Translations under genes and position numbers: made by a program | NCBI GenBank assembly: GCA_023440825.1 | Contig: JAEXRL010000028.1 | Span: 131,957-195,956 of the forward strand | DNA length: 64,000 nt | Source of the DNA: Pseudomonadota bacterium | GTDB taxonomy: Bacteria > Pseudomonadota > Gammaproteobacteria > Burkholderiales > Burkholderiaceae_B | Direction: 5' to 3' | Shown here: positions 19,466-29,031 of the stretch, piece after piece | Position numbering within the stretch: position 1 is the first letter of the stretch | Layout: every line of letters begins with the position of its first letter | Notes under the pieces: generated by a model | The model's database searches: none | What the model saw: only the letters and a program-made list of their open reading frames with translations | What the model was told of the DNA's origin: nothing

Positions 19466-20157
19466 GCACTGTTTTTGCGCCCATCGAGGCGGCCACATTG
19501 GCCATTCAAGGCAGTGAACAGCGGTTTCCTGTGCGTCGTGTGTACTGCGTTGGACGTAACTACGCGGAGCATGCTCAGGAAATGGGTTTCACGGGTCGTG
19601 AAGATCCCTTTTTCTTTTGCAAGCCTGCCGATGCACTGGTAAACATTGCTGAGGGAGAGCAAGGCACGATTGCTTACCCGCCTCGCACACAAAACCTGCA
19701 TTACGAAATGGAGTTGGTGGTTGTGCTGGACAAAGGTGGTCAAGATCTGAGCCCAGAGCAAGCCGCAGAGTGCGTGTGGGGCTATGCCTTAGGGCTTGAT
19801 ATGACCCGTCGTGACCTGCAAGGCGAGGCCAAAAAAGCAGGTCGTCCATGGGAAGTGGGCAAAGCGTTTGATCAGTCCGCTCCTATAGGCCCTGTTTATC
19901 CGCGTAGTCAGGTAGGCGAATTGACACAAGGTGAAATTTACCTTGATGTGAATGGTGAGCGCCGCCAAACCGGAGATCTTAATCAGTTAATCTGGTCTAT
20001 CCCTGAGTCCTTGGCGTACTTGTCTAGCCTTTTCGAGTTAAAAGCTGGTGACATCGTGTTTACTGGCACGCCCGCAGGAGTAGGGCCAGTATCGTCTGGC
20101 GACCTGATGCAAGGTGGTTTTGCTGGTTTAGGAACGCTGCAGGTAAAGATAGCGTAG
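19462..20157 (+). CDS. FAH-family hydrolase (fumarylpyruvate hydrolase-like)
   Basis: 231 residues, the size of the short fumarylacetoacetate hydrolase relatives that cleave acylpyruvates such as fumarylpyruvate, or decarboxylate oxaloacetate. The metal ligands are visible as the E-x-E in [10 protein letters not shown] and the Asp in [14 protein letters not shown]. The ending [15 protein letters not shown] is typical. It overlaps ppa by 4 bases and is followed by a shared terminator. The exact substrate is uncertain. Confidence 0.88.
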   Translation: MSTVFAPIEAATLAIQGSEQRFPVRRVYCVGRNYAEHAQEMGFTGREDPFFFCKPADALVNIAEGEQGTIAYPPRTQNLHYEMELVVVLDKGGQDLSPEQAAECVWGYALGLDMTRRDLQGEAKKAGRPWEVGKAFDQSAPIGPVYPRSQVGELTQGEIYLDVNGERRQTGDLNQLIWSIPESLAYLSSLFELKAGDIVFTGTPAGVGPVSSGDLMQGGFAGLGTLQVKIA

Positions 20158-20171
20158 CGCTAAACTGACAG

Positions 20172-20215
20172 TAAAAAACGCGCCAGGCAGTATAGATTGC
20201 CTGGCGCGTTTTTAG
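20172..20215. terminator. Bidirectional terminator
   Basis: An A-run, then CGCGCCAGGCA pairing with TGCCTGGCGCG, then a T-run: both strands read as an intrinsic terminator. It separates the convergent FAH-family and AmiS/UreI-like genes. Confidence 0.93.
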
Positions 20216-20231
20216 TTTTAGCGATAAGGGT

Positions 20232-20768
20232 TTAGATCCAGCCCCAAAAATACAATAAAGCGGGGAGCAGGGCAGTTACTATGCCTTGACTTGCCGACAC
20301 CACGCCAGTGATGCGTGCAATGGGCTTGTTGAGTACCAACAATAGAAAAAACATAAACCACAGTACCGACCACGATAACCAGCTAAATACCTGCCAATAG
20401 TCAAACACAGACTGGGCTTGTAGCCAGTTGCTGTAGGCGGCGGGTACGGCAATGGCCGCGACCACTAAAGAATACCAACCCAAGGCACGGCCATCCGTAT
20501 TGAGAAATGCACTGATCCCCACCCAGAAATAGGTCAGGGCAAACAAACCTAAGTAAATAGCGGCTAAAGGAGACAGAGTACTGCTATTTGCCGGGTTTAA
20601 TATGTGAGCCATGCACACCATTCCCAATACAGCGGTAAACAGATTGACTACGGCCGCATCTTTAGCATCAATACAAAAAGCGGGTTTATGGCCAGCAGAG
20701 TAATACAGACCAACACCATTAACGAACAGGCACAGGCCTGCAAACGCTAAAAAAGCGACAGCCAGCAT
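20232..20768 (-). CDS. AmiS/UreI-family channel
   Basis: 178 residues with six membrane segments. It has the pattern of AmiS/UreI proteins: a short first helix ending in NGVGLY, the middle segment ALTYFWVGISAFLNTDGRALGWYSL (compare UreI FTYLYAAINHTFGLDWRPYSWYSL) and a late WLSWSVLWFMFFLL. Members conduct urea or short amides, as H. pylori UreI does for urea. No urease or amidase gene is in the window. Confidence 0.85.
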   Translation of the reverse strand: MLAVAFLAFAGLCLFVNGVGLYYSAGHKPAFCIDAKDAAVVNLFTAVLGMVCMAHILNPANSSTLSPLAAIYLGLFALTYFWVGISAFLNTDGRALGWYSLVVAAIAVPAAYSNWLQAQSVFDYWQVFSWLSWSVLWFMFFLLLVLNKPIARITGVVSASQGIVTALLPALLYFWGWI

Positions 20769-21028
20769 AGTGGTTTCCTACAATAATACGTAGCGATACA
20801 GAATGTATCTGGAGAGTGTGATTTACTGCGATGAGTAAACTGGCGTGATAATAAGTTGTTGCCGGTGACTTGTCGCGCGTACTTTTATATACGTATTATA
20901 AGTAAAAAGCATCTTGTTTTCTGTGTGAGAAACTATATTTTTTCTTTGTTTACAGATGCTTAGCCTTGCTTATGATTGGCCTTGTAAATAATTTTTAGGC
21001 CAATCATTTCGGATCAAGTAAAAGAGAT

Positions 21029-21595
21029 TTAGCTGGTTTTTTGTCGTAGTGCCAAGCCCAGCAATAAGGCCGCCCAACCTTGACTCAGCAGTTCTACGCC
21101 CAAAATTAGTCCTATGACCCATATACTGTTGGCAGGCCAGCCTGATGCAATGATAAGACCCACCGCCAGAGTGATCAGCCCTGATACCGCTAACCAGACA
21201 GCTCCGGCCTGACTGCGGTTTTGCACCCATATCCATAGACGCAAAGCACCAGTAGCGATAAGTAAGGCACCAAAGAGTAAGGTGAGCACCACCGCGCCTT
21301 GCAAGGGATTAGTCATGGCGAAAATACCCGCCAGCACATACAGTAAACCGCTTAGACTCCAGAGCGCGAAGCCACTCCAGCCTTTGGCGCTCCAAGCATG
21401 AAATAAATGCAGTAAACCACCTAGCAGCATCAGCACGCCCACATACACTACACTGACTAAGGTTGCGCCAACAACGTAGATCAGAGCAAGTAGGCCTAAA
21501 AGGAGTAAGGCAAAACCCAGAGCGATGAAGTGTCCAGGTTTTAAGGGAAGTTGTTGCAGGTTTTTTCTCAGTACTGATTCCTTATCTAACGACAT
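21029..21595 (-). CDS. HdeD-like membrane protein
   Basis: 188 residues with six hydrophobic segments arranged as pairs, typical of the DUF308/HdeD family linked to acid resistance in E. coli. The ATG at 21595 is chosen because GGAG lies 8 bases before it; the longer frame from 21736 adds a soluble, Arg-rich stretch unlike the family. It has no recognisable catalytic residues. The 20769-21028 gap beside it is AT-rich and shows no feature. Confidence 0.8.
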   Translation of the reverse strand: MSLDKESVLRKNLQQLPLKPGHFIALGFALLLLGLLALIYVVGATLVSVVYVGVLMLLGGLLHLFHAWSAKGWSGFALWSLSGLLYVLAGIFAMTNPLQGAVVLTLLFGALLIATGALRLWIWVQNRSQAGAVWLAVSGLITLAVGLIIASGWPANSIWVIGLILGVELLSQGWAALLLGLALRQKTS

Positions 21596-21763
21596 GGTGA
21601 TGCTCCAGAGTAAGAAAACAGACTTTACTGTAACGCAAGAACGCTTTGCTTGGTTTGATCTAGAGCACGGGTGCGAAAAAATAGCTTCAAGTCTTGATCG
21701 TAGCCGCTTAAATTGGCCTGTGTTGTTGGCCAGCACAGTTGTTCGTGAGATTAAAGGGTGATG

Positions 21764-22744
21764 TTATTTTCCCTGTAAACCCATGCTTTGTAGCGTCTGA
21801 GCGATGGCCACTGGCCAGGCGGTATGTGGCTCATGCCCTAGAAAGTGCAGTAAGCGGCTATTATCCAGATACACACTTTGCTCCCATAAATAACGCATAT
21901 CGAGTAGTTCCTTGATTCTGGGCACGAACGGAGAAGCGAGTTGCAGATAGCGCCAGGGAAAATCTTTTATCTGTACCGAGCACGAGGTGGCACGCAATTG
22001 ATCGACGACCATATTTAGCATTTGCTCTCCTGTGGCGTCCCAATGGCCACGCATGTGAAAGCGGGCAAAGCGCTCCAGCGTAGGGGCTTGTTGGATTAAG
22101 GCCATAATTGTGGCGGCTACGTCTGGTACGTAGGCCCACTGGTGTCCAACACCTGGCCTACCTATGCGATACACCTTGCAGCCACGCTTGTTCGGGCGCA
22201 CTAGCGCTTGTGTAAACCAACTATTAGGCACATCAGGGCCAAAAAAATCGCCACTACGTACAATTAAGCTACGCACCCCTTTATGGCTAGCTTGCTGTAG
22301 CGCTTGCTCCATGGCTACGCGCAGTTGGCCCTTGCGTGTCAACGCTTGTTGTAGCGCGTCTTCCCGTACCCGAACGAAGGAATAAGGGCCATAGTTATAG
22401 AGGTTGCCGGGTAGCACCAGCAAGGCATCATGGGTTCCAGCCGCGTGGATGCTGTGACGCAACATGGGCAGAACAAGCTTATCCCAGTGTAGATAGTGGG
22501 GTGGGTTAACGCCATGAAAAATCAAGTCGCAGCCTTTAGCAGCGTGTAAAACACTGTGTTCGTCCATCACATCGCCTTGTATCCATTCTATGCGTCCAGC
22601 CTGATCATAGGGAGGCTTAAGTTGGCGAACAAGAGCACGCACCTCCCAGTTATGGCGTAGTAGTTGCTGGCTTAAGGCTTTTCCCAAACCTCCGCGTATG
22701 CCTAAAAGCAGGGCTTTGGGTTGTGCTGCGCTAGTCATTGTCAT
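21764..22744 (-). CDS. NAD(P)-dependent epimerase/dehydratase-like SDR protein
   Basis: 326 residues. A Rossmann nucleotide-binding motif is at the start (ALLLGIRGGLGKALSQ, a variant of GxxGxxG). WIQGDVMDEHSV gives the adenine-contacting Asp, and NLYNYGPY supplies a tyrosine, but the classic YxxxK is not clear (a Lys four residues after a Tyr is missing). It may therefore be a sensor or atypical reductase. It is divergent from a LysR gene 85 bases away, which probably controls it. Confidence 0.75.
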   Translation of the reverse strand: MTMTSAAQPKALLLGIRGGLGKALSQQLLRHNWEVRALVRQLKPPYDQAGRIEWIQGDVMDEHSVLHAAKGCDLIFHGVNPPHYLHWDKLVLPMLRHSIHAAGTHDALLVLPGNLYNYGPYSFVRVREDALQQALTRKGQLRVAMEQALQQASHKGVRSLIVRSGDFFGPDVPNSWFTQALVRPNKRGCKVYRIGRPGVGHQWAYVPDVAATIMALIQQAPTLERFARFHMRGHWDATGEQMLNMVVDQLRATSCSVQIKDFPWRYLQLASPFVPRIKELLDMRYLWEQSVYLDNSRLLHFLGHEPHTAWPVAIAQTLQSMGLQGK

Positions 22745-22829
22745 CAGTCCAGAAAGAAAAATACTATTCTGGCTTTCTGAGCCTATACAAACAATTGCCT
22801 ACGAGCGTCTAGCTGTTATACATTTATGT

Positions 22830-23723
22830 ATGGCCAAAGATATTCCCTGGGAAATTTACCGCAGCTTTCTTAGTGTGCTCCAAGAGGGCTCACTATCGGG
22901 GGCGGCACGTGCTTTAGGCTTGACTCAGCCTACAGTGGGGCGCCATATGGACGCACTGGAAGCGGCCTTTGGGCAGACTTTATTTACCCGAGCCCAGCAC
23001 GGTGTGATACCAACCGAGACGGCTTTGTCATTACGGCATTATGCAGAGCTTATGCACAATACGGCAGCGGCCATGCAACGGGCGGCAACACGGCAGAGCA
23101 GCGCTAGCATTGCCGGTACGGTGCGTATTTCAGTACCAGAAAGCATAGGACTAGAGGTGCTGCCGCAAGCCTTGTCACATCTATGTTTAGAGCATCCGGA
23201 TTTACGCATAGAGTTGGTGCCTACTGATAAAGTGCAGGATATCGTTCAGCGTGAGGCCGATATTGCCGTGCGTATGCTGGCACCACAGCAAGATATGCTG
23301 GTGGCTCGTCGGGTGGGGCAACTGGAAATGGGGCTATTCGCACACCGGCGTTATTTGCATGCGCATGGCACGCCCACCACTGCTGCTCAATTGGCCGAGC
23401 ATTGCTTGATTGGCTTCTATCAGGAAACGCCCTTCATACGCAAGATGCAAGCCCGTTTTCCGCAATGGCGCAGGGAGTCCTTTCGTTGGCGTACTGATAG
23501 TGCTGCCGCTCAGTTAGCGTTAATCCGAGCCGGAGCTGGAATTGGGGGCTGTCAGCTTGCTTTGGCCGCTCGCAGCCCTGATCTGATTCGGGTACTGCCA
23601 GAGCAAGTAAGTTATACCCTTGAGTGCTGGATTACTATGCATGAAGCACTACGTCATACACCGCGTTGCAGACTGGTTTTTGATGCACTGGTCCAGTGTT
23701 TGCAAGACCATATACGTTTTTAA
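22830..23723 (+). CDS. LysR-family regulator
   Basis: 297 residues from the ATG at 22830. The winged HTH is at SGAARALGLTQPTVGRHMDAL; the GRHMDALE variant and short linker resemble the CrgA-like or aromatic-pathway LysR clade. The effector domain follows from about residue 90. A longer frame from 22698 overlaps the divergent SDR gene and is rejected. It likely regulates that neighbour. Confidence 0.88.
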   Translation: MAKDIPWEIYRSFLSVLQEGSLSGAARALGLTQPTVGRHMDALEAAFGQTLFTRAQHGVIPTETALSLRHYAELMHNTAAAMQRAATRQSSASIAGTVRISVPESIGLEVLPQALSHLCLEHPDLRIELVPTDKVQDIVQREADIAVRMLAPQQDMLVARRVGQLEMGLFAHRRYLHAHGTPTTAAQLAEHCLIGFYQETPFIRKMQARFPQWRRESFRWRTDSAAAQLALIRAGAGIGGCQLALAARSPDLIRVLPEQVSYTLECWITMHEALRHTPRCRLVFDALVQCLQDHIRF

Positions 23724-23859
23724 CGTCATATTTCCACGGTATAGAGTCGATCTAGGCTAGATATCTTCACTCTTTCTTGTATCGATAATGGTTCTCGTTT
23801 AATATTTTCGTAACAATCTTCCTATTGCAGTCTAACAGGGTCGCACAAAGGTGAGCGTC

Positions 23860-24792
23860 ATGAAAAAACATACTGGGGTGCTGTCTGCCACCCTGTATAA
23901 AGGTAGCTTACGGCAAAGTATTAAATTGTGGGTGGGCTTGCTGATTTGTATGGGCGGCGTAGCCGCTTTGGGTCATAAGTTGTGGCTCTATATGCAAGAC
24001 CATCCCGTTGTGTGGCAAGCATTTTTAGGCGGCTCTATGGCTGCGCTAGCTACCGCATTAGGTACTTTGGCGGTCTTGTTTTCGCAAACCATGTCGCAAC
24101 GTACCCAAGATACCTTATACGGCTTTGGTGCTGGGGTGATGTTGGCTGCCTGTGCGTTTTCCCTGATACTTCCTGGGCTTGATGTGGTACGTGCTGAAGG
24201 CCTGTTTGGTGGCAGCCCCTGGGCCGCAGGAGGAGTGGTGGGCAGCGCTATTTTAGTTGGCGCTATGGCCTTAATGTGGCTGGACAAAGTCTTGCCGCAT
24301 GAGCATTTTGTGAAAGGACGCGAGGGAGCGGCTCAGGCTCAGACAACGCGCTTGCGCCGTGCCTGGCTGTTTGTGATTGCAATTACCTTACATAACTTGC
24401 CCGAGGGTTTAGCGATAGGCGTGGCTTATGCTGGCAGTGAAGGCGTACGGGCCAATGCCTTAGCCATTGGCATAGCTATCCAGGATGTGCCCGAAGGCCT
24501 AGTCGTTGCCATCGCCTTAGTGGCAGCAGGTTACAGCCGCTTATTTTCTGTGCTCTTAGGGGTGGCCAGTGGCCTGGTGGAACCCATAGGAGCAGTTTTG
24601 GGGGCGATAGCGGTAAGCAGCTCAGTCAGTTTATTGCCATGGGGACTGGGTTTTGCGGCGGGCGCCATGTTGTTTGTGATCAGTCACGAAATCATCCCCG
24701 AATCGCACCGCAAAGGGCACGAAACCTTTGCGACGGGCGGCTTAATTGTGGGGTTTGTTCTGATGATGTTGCTGGACACAGCCTTGGGTTAG
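23860..24792 (+). CDS. ZIP-family divalent metal transporter
   Basis: 310 residues, eight membrane helices. The two metal-site helices are intact: HNLPEG in helix 4 and QDVPEG in helix 5, the latter with Gln rather than the more common His, as in the structurally studied Bordetella bronchiseptica ZIP protein. The ending ISHEIIPESHRKGHET and MLLDTALG also matches that protein closely. Substrates there are Zn2+ and Cd2+. A GTG at 23851 is an alternative start; ATG 23860 lies behind AGGTGA. Confidence 0.92.
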   Translation: MKKHTGVLSATLYKGSLRQSIKLWVGLLICMGGVAALGHKLWLYMQDHPVVWQAFLGGSMAALATALGTLAVLFSQTMSQRTQDTLYGFGAGVMLAACAFSLILPGLDVVRAEGLFGGSPWAAGGVVGSAILVGAMALMWLDKVLPHEHFVKGREGAAQAQTTRLRRAWLFVIAITLHNLPEGLAIGVAYAGSEGVRANALAIGIAIQDVPEGLVVAIALVAAGYSRLFSVLLGVASGLVEPIGAVLGAIAVSSSVSLLPWGLGFAAGAMLFVISHEIIPESHRKGHETFATGGLIVGFVLMMLLDTALG

Positions 24793-24798
24793 GCTGTG
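24777..24798. terminator. Hairpin overlapping the ZIP gene stop
   Basis: CACAGCCT (24777-24784) pairs perfectly with AGGCTGTG (24791-24798); the TAG stop lies inside the structure. It falls between two convergent genes only 29 bases apart. No T-run follows on either strand, so it is at best a weak terminator. Confidence 0.45.
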
Positions 24799-24821
24799 CG
24801 CAGGCATGTGGCGAAACGGGC

Positions 24822-25574
24822 TTATTTAAGTCTGATGTTTAACTGCACCACATCGCCACGATAAATACCGGCACCAACGAAAATAATCGTACCGTCTTTG
24901 TCTATCGCAGTTCGATGCACATGAGCGATGGGGGCGTTCAGAGGTAATTCCAGCAGTGCAGCTAGCTCAGGGTCTGCCGAACCTAAAGTAAGGGTTTGAT
25001 GAGCCTCTTTGATTTCCAAACCAGGTAATTCTCGTAGAATTCGCATGGACGTTTTGGTTTCAAAGGTTTGGTCAGGAATAGCTTGGCTAATGCGTTTATC
25101 GATATACACATTTCCTAGGTAATACGGCCTGCCATTACGCCAGTGACGTCTTTGCCAGTACTCATAGTGCTCGGCCATCTTAGCGTGATCCAGTTCGATC
25201 TGGGCAGGCTGTCCGTCTTGGCGTCGTTGCAAAATTTCGATGCTGACACCCTCAGGAGCAATGAGTTGGCCGTCCCAGTCAGAGGCCACTTCACACCAGT
25301 ATTGCTCTTGGGGTTTTGCTATAACAAAGGTGCCTTTTGCCCGGAATCGTTCGATGAGCTTTTCTTGTTCCAATTGGCCAAGGGCCTGCCGTACTGTTGC
25401 GCGGGCAACTTGATACTCGGCAGCTAACTCATCGACGGTAGGGATTTGGCAGCCTATAGGCCAGGCACCTGATTCGACGCGACGTCGAAACAGGCTAGCC
25501 AATTGGATGTAGCGAGGTGCGGCACTTAGGCTGTAGTTGATCGTTGTTTGTTTTGTACGCATCTTGCTCAGCAT
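24822..25574 (-). CDS. GntR-family regulator, HutC/UTRA type
   Basis: 250 residues. The N-terminal winged HTH contains PTVDELAAEYQVARATVRQALGQL, followed by a C-terminal UTRA ligand-binding domain from about residue 90 to 245 (GLEIKEAHQTL and APIAHVHRTAIDKDG). A nearby internal Met (residue 5) is an alternative start. It is the last gene of a minus-strand group with an enoyl-CoA hydratase and CoA-transferase and probably regulates them. A TATAGGT motif lies upstream of both this gene and the CoA-transferase. Confidence 0.88.
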   Translation of the reverse strand: MLSKMRTKQTTINYSLSAAPRYIQLASLFRRRVESGAWPIGCQIPTVDELAAEYQVARATVRQALGQLEQEKLIERFRAKGTFVIAKPQEQYWCEVASDWDGQLIAPEGVSIEILQRRQDGQPAQIELDHAKMAEHYEYWQRRHWRNGRPYYLGNVYIDKRISQAIPDQTFETKTSMRILRELPGLEIKEAHQTLTLGSADPELAALLELPLNAPIAHVHRTAIDKDGTIIFVGAGIYRGDVVQLNIRLK

Positions 25575-25621
25575 ATACTTAAGGTTAATCTATTAGCCTA
25601 TTGTACCTATAGTGTTCGCGT

Positions 25622-26386
25622 TTAGCGTCCTACAAACACAGGAGCGCGTTTTTCTACGACGGCACGTGTGGCTTCGCGAGCATCCTCTGTATGCATGAGC
25701 ACGGTGCTGAAGCCTTGTTCGACTTTATAGCCTTCGTCCACAGGCATGGATTCGATTTGGTTCAAGGCTTCTTTCATTTTTACCAGCCCGATGCGGCTCT
25801 TGGCGGCAATGTGTTGGGCAAGGTCCAGTGCAGTAGGCATAAGCAAACGGCTAGTGCTTATTTTTTCTATGAATCCTAGTCGATAAGCTTCCGTGGCGCT
25901 AATGGGTTCGCCAGTGAAAGCCATTAATCGTAAAGCACCTTGCGGGAGTAGACGGCCGTGGTGCGCGCCCCCCCCACACCGGCCAACATTAATTTCTGGC
26001 ATAGAAAATATGGCTTTATCACTGGCGATTCGAATATCGGCGCAAGCAGCCAGAACGCTGCCTGCGCCTAATGCCGGGCCGTTAACAGCTGCGATAACAG
26101 GCACAGCACAGTGTCGAATGGCTTCAAAGCAGGCTCGGACAACGAGTGCGCGTTCTGGGTCTTGTTCGGGGGTGGCGGCTAAAAACTCTTTAAGATCCAG
26201 GCCAGCACAAAACGCCTTTTGCCCTTTCGCTGTCAAGATCACGACGTTCACGCTTTCCATAGCGCTGATCTGAGTGAATAGCTCGGCAATCGCCTGATAG
26301 CGTTTAAGGCTGAGCGCGTTAACGGGAGGGGCATCCAGCGTAACAATGGCGATCGCACCCTGTTGTTCAAAATGTAAATCTTGCAT
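25622..26386 (-). CDS. Enoyl-CoA hydratase/isomerase family protein
   Basis: 254 residues, crotonase fold. The oxyanion-hole segment FCAGLDLKEF and the glycine-rich NGPALGAGSVLAACADIRIA are present. Of the two crotonase glutamates, the first site reads Ser (GAGSV) and the second Glu is kept (MPEINVG), so simple hydration is not certain. The CGGGAHHGRLLP loop has two His beside the active site. It lies between a CoA-transferase and a GntR regulator, 36 bases after the transferase. Confidence 0.88.
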   Translation of the reverse strand: MQDLHFEQQGAIAIVTLDAPPVNALSLKRYQAIAELFTQISAMESVNVVILTAKGQKAFCAGLDLKEFLAATPEQDPERALVVRACFEAIRHCAVPVIAAVNGPALGAGSVLAACADIRIASDKAIFSMPEINVGRCGGGAHHGRLLPQGALRLMAFTGEPISATEAYRLGFIEKISTSRLLMPTALDLAQHIAAKSRIGLVKMKEALNQIESMPVDEGYKVEQGFSTVLMHTEDAREATRAVVEKRAPVFVGR

Positions 26387-26422
26387 ACTGCTTTGTCCTT
26401 CTTGAATGACTAATAAACTGAA

Positions 26423-27652
26423 TTAAATCGTGTTGCTTTGGCGTAAACTCTTGATCTGTTGTGCTGAATAGCCCAGTTCACTGAGAACTTGCTCCGTATG
26501 CTCGCCTAATAGAGGCGGAGCCTGATCAAATCGCAGGCTGGCTTCGCTAAAATTGATAGGGCACACCACTTGAGGCACGGACACGCCTGCTGAGTTCTGT
26601 AGATGGCGCAGCATATTTCTATGACGGATCTGGGGCTCATCAAACACCTCGGCGACACTATTAATAGGTCCGCAGGGTACGCCTGCCAGACTCAATGTTT
26701 GAACCAGTTTTTCTCTGGTCCATTGCAAGAAGGTTTGCTGCAAGATAGCGCTCAGTGCTTGTACATTCTTCGCTCTTTGTGCGTTAACGACGAAACGTGT
26801 ATCTTGTGCGAGTTCGTCTAGGCCCAAGGCATGGCATAGACTAGCGAATTGCTTGTCATTGCCCACTGCCAAAATTACTTGCCCATCCTGGCAGTGGTAA
26901 ACATCCTGTGGCTGTATATTAGGGTGTGCATTCCCGCGACGTACCGGGGTATTACCCGAGACCAGATAATTCATAGCCTGATTAGATAAGATAGCGGTCT
27001 GTACATCTAACATTGCCAAATCAATATATTCACCTGTTCCTGTGTCACGTCGATGATTCAGTGCGGCCAGTACGGCTACCGCCGTATACATGCCTGTCAT
27101 AAGGTCGACTATAGGAATTCCCACTTTTTGTGGACCGCCGCCGGGCTTATCATCGCTTTCTCCGGTGACACTCATCAATCCTCCCATGGCCTGAATTAAA
27201 AAATCGTAAGCAGCCTCATTCTGGCGCGGTCCATTCTGGCCAAAGCCTGTAACCGAACAATAAATCAGCTGAGGGTTGATCTGCTTGAGAGACTCGTAAT
27301 CCAGTCCATATTTGCTGAGCGCCCCTGTTTTGAAATTCTCCAGCACAATGTCGCTTTTAGCCGCTAGGTCGCGAATGATTTTTTGACCTTCCGGTGTGTT
27401 GAGTGCCACAGTAATTGATTTTTTTCCACGGTTAACGGATAAAAAGTAGCCCGACTCACGGGTTTCTGTACCGTGCTCATCTTTCAGAAAGGGAGGTCCC
27501 CATGCACGTGTGTCGTCTCCGTATTCAGGCCTTTCTACTTTGATCACGGTAGCACCCATATCGGCCAAGAGCTGCGATGCCCAAGGTGCAGCCATAATTC
27601 GACTTAGGTCTAAAACCTGAATGTTTTGTAGGGGACCGAAATTTTTTTTCAT
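26423..27652 (-). CDS. CaiB/BaiF-family CoA-transferase (first copy)
   Basis: 409 residues. Family III CoA-transferases move CoA between carboxylic acids using a catalytic Asp, here in PIVDLMTGMY. The start VLDLSRIMAAPWASQLLADMGATVIKVE is typical. It is a paralogue of the transferase at 29032, with long shared stretches such as SGFGQ/TGFGQ and GGGPQKVG. It heads a minus-strand set with an enoyl-CoA hydratase and is divergent from the Bug receptor gene. Confidence 0.93.
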   Translation of the reverse strand: MKKNFGPLQNIQVLDLSRIMAAPWASQLLADMGATVIKVERPEYGDDTRAWGPPFLKDEHGTETRESGYFLSVNRGKKSITVALNTPEGQKIIRDLAAKSDIVLENFKTGALSKYGLDYESLKQINPQLIYCSVTGFGQNGPRQNEAAYDFLIQAMGGLMSVTGESDDKPGGGPQKVGIPIVDLMTGMYTAVAVLAALNHRRDTGTGEYIDLAMLDVQTAILSNQAMNYLVSGNTPVRRGNAHPNIQPQDVYHCQDGQVILAVGNDKQFASLCHALGLDELAQDTRFVVNAQRAKNVQALSAILQQTFLQWTREKLVQTLSLAGVPCGPINSVAEVFDEPQIRHRNMLRHLQNSAGVSVPQVVCPINFSEASLRFDQAPPLLGEHTEQVLSELGYSAQQIKSLRQSNTI

Positions 27653-27806
27653 ACCTATGCCTCAACTCATTTTCTAACTATGGGTCATATTTGTGGATTA
27701 TATAGGTCTATTATATGGACTATTGACTGTTGTGTCTGCTTAACTTACAGTGATGTTTAATTCTCAAGGCATTAATTAACAGTAAACACAACAGTTTGGA
27801 GACGAT

Positions 27807-28820
27807 ATGAAAATCACGCGAAGCGCAGTTAAACGGCTCGCTCAAGCTTGCGCATTGGTTGGTGTAGTTGCAGGCACTTGGTCTGCCGGTGGGTTAGCGC
27901 ATGCTGACTCGGGAGTGGATTACCCTAAAAAATCAATGCATTTGCTAGTGCCGTTTCCACCGGGAGGGTCTACAGATGCGGCCGCGCGCATTGTGGGAGC
28001 GGGGTTAGGGCAGGCTGTAGGCCAGTCTGTTGTAGTTGAAAATAAAGCAGGCGCAGCAGGGGTGATCGGGGTCAATACGCTTGCTCGTGCTAAACCGGAT
28101 GGCTACACCTTGGGTGTAGGGCCGGTAGGCGCCACAATAGTGGCTAAACTGATTGGTATGCAGGTTAGTTATGATCCGGAGGCCGATATTGATCCTGTCG
28201 CGTTTATGGGTGGCATGCCTATGGTGTTGGCCGTAAGTGCGGATGTACCGGCTAATTCAGTGTCAGAGTTGCTAACCTTGGTCAAAGAAAAACCAGGCAG
28301 CTTCTCCTATGGCTCTTCGGGTACAGGCACTCCGGGGCACGTTGCCTTCGAGTATATAAAGTCCTTGGTGGGGGCTGACATTGTGCACGTGCCCTATAAG
28401 GGGGATGCGCCTTTGATTGTTGATTTAATAGGCGGTCAGTTAGAGCTAGGCGTATTAACTGGACCAGGCGCTTTAACGCAGAAGGACAATGACAAAATAA
28501 AGTTCTTGGCGGTTACCAGTGCAGAACGCTATCCGCAGTTGCCCAGTGTGCCGACCTTGCAAGAGTCAGGTGAAGTGGATTTGGCGGTAGAAATTTGGAA
28601 TATGCTGATTGTTCCGCAGGCTACCCCAGAGTCAGTCAAAGATAAACTAAATACTGAAATGAATGTGCTGCTTGAGACCGCAAGTTTGCAAGAGCAATTC
28701 CTGAATCAGGGTTTTTTAAAAACCAAAGCAATGAGTCGAGCCGAGGTGCGTGATTATGTCGCCCAAGATCGTGCAAAATGGCGTTTGATGGTGGATACCA
28801 CCGGTGTCAAACTTGACTGA
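27807..28820 (+). CDS. Bug-family periplasmic solute receptor
   Basis: 337 residues. A Sec signal peptide (about 1-33, ending in LAHA) is followed by YPKKSMHLLVPFPPGGSTDAAAR, the diagnostic beta-strand and loop of the TctC/Bug receptors that capture carboxylates. The conserved SYGSSGTGTPGHVA and VPYKGDAPLIVDLIGGQLE segments follow. No TctA/TctB membrane partners are nearby, which is common in Burkholderiales where such receptors are numerous. Position suggests the ligand is the acid handled by the neighbouring CoA-transferases. Confidence 0.93.
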   Translation: MKITRSAVKRLAQACALVGVVAGTWSAGGLAHADSGVDYPKKSMHLLVPFPPGGSTDAAARIVGAGLGQAVGQSVVVENKAGAAGVIGVNTLARAKPDGYTLGVGPVGATIVAKLIGMQVSYDPEADIDPVAFMGGMPMVLAVSADVPANSVSELLTLVKEKPGSFSYGSSGTGTPGHVAFEYIKSLVGADIVHVPYKGDAPLIVDLIGGQLELGVLTGPGALTQKDNDKIKFLAVTSAERYPQLPSVPTLQESGEVDLAVEIWNMLIVPQATPESVKDKLNTEMNVLLETASLQEQFLNQGFLKTKAMSRAEVRDYVAQDRAKWRLMVDTTGVKLD

Positions 28821-28887
28821 TCTTAGTTAAACAACACGGTTGCTTGGCTGTGACCGAGTAGCCTCGCTTTGCGAGCGATATGTTTAA

Positions 28888-28924
28888 AGAGAGGTCCCGA
28901 TGTCTAATCGGACCTCTTTTTTTT
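28888..28924 (+). terminator. Terminator of the Bug gene
   Basis: AGAGGTCCCGAT pairs with ATCGGACCTCT with one bulged C, and eight Ts follow. Confidence 0.9.
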
Positions 28925-28964
28925 GCTTCTAGGGCGCACAGTGTGTGTAGTAAATAGAATATGA

Positions 28965-29000
28965 AAAACAGCCCTTTATCCTTGGCAGGAAAAAGGGCTG
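28965..29000 (-). terminator. Terminator of the minus-strand catabolic operon
   Basis: On the minus strand CAGCCCTTT pairs with AAAGGGCTG (28969-28977 and 28992-29000) and runs into five Ts. It lies 32 bases after the end of the second CoA-transferase gene. Confidence 0.85.
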
Positions 29001-29031
29001 GATTGATTGAGCTTAAACTTAGCTTATCCGA

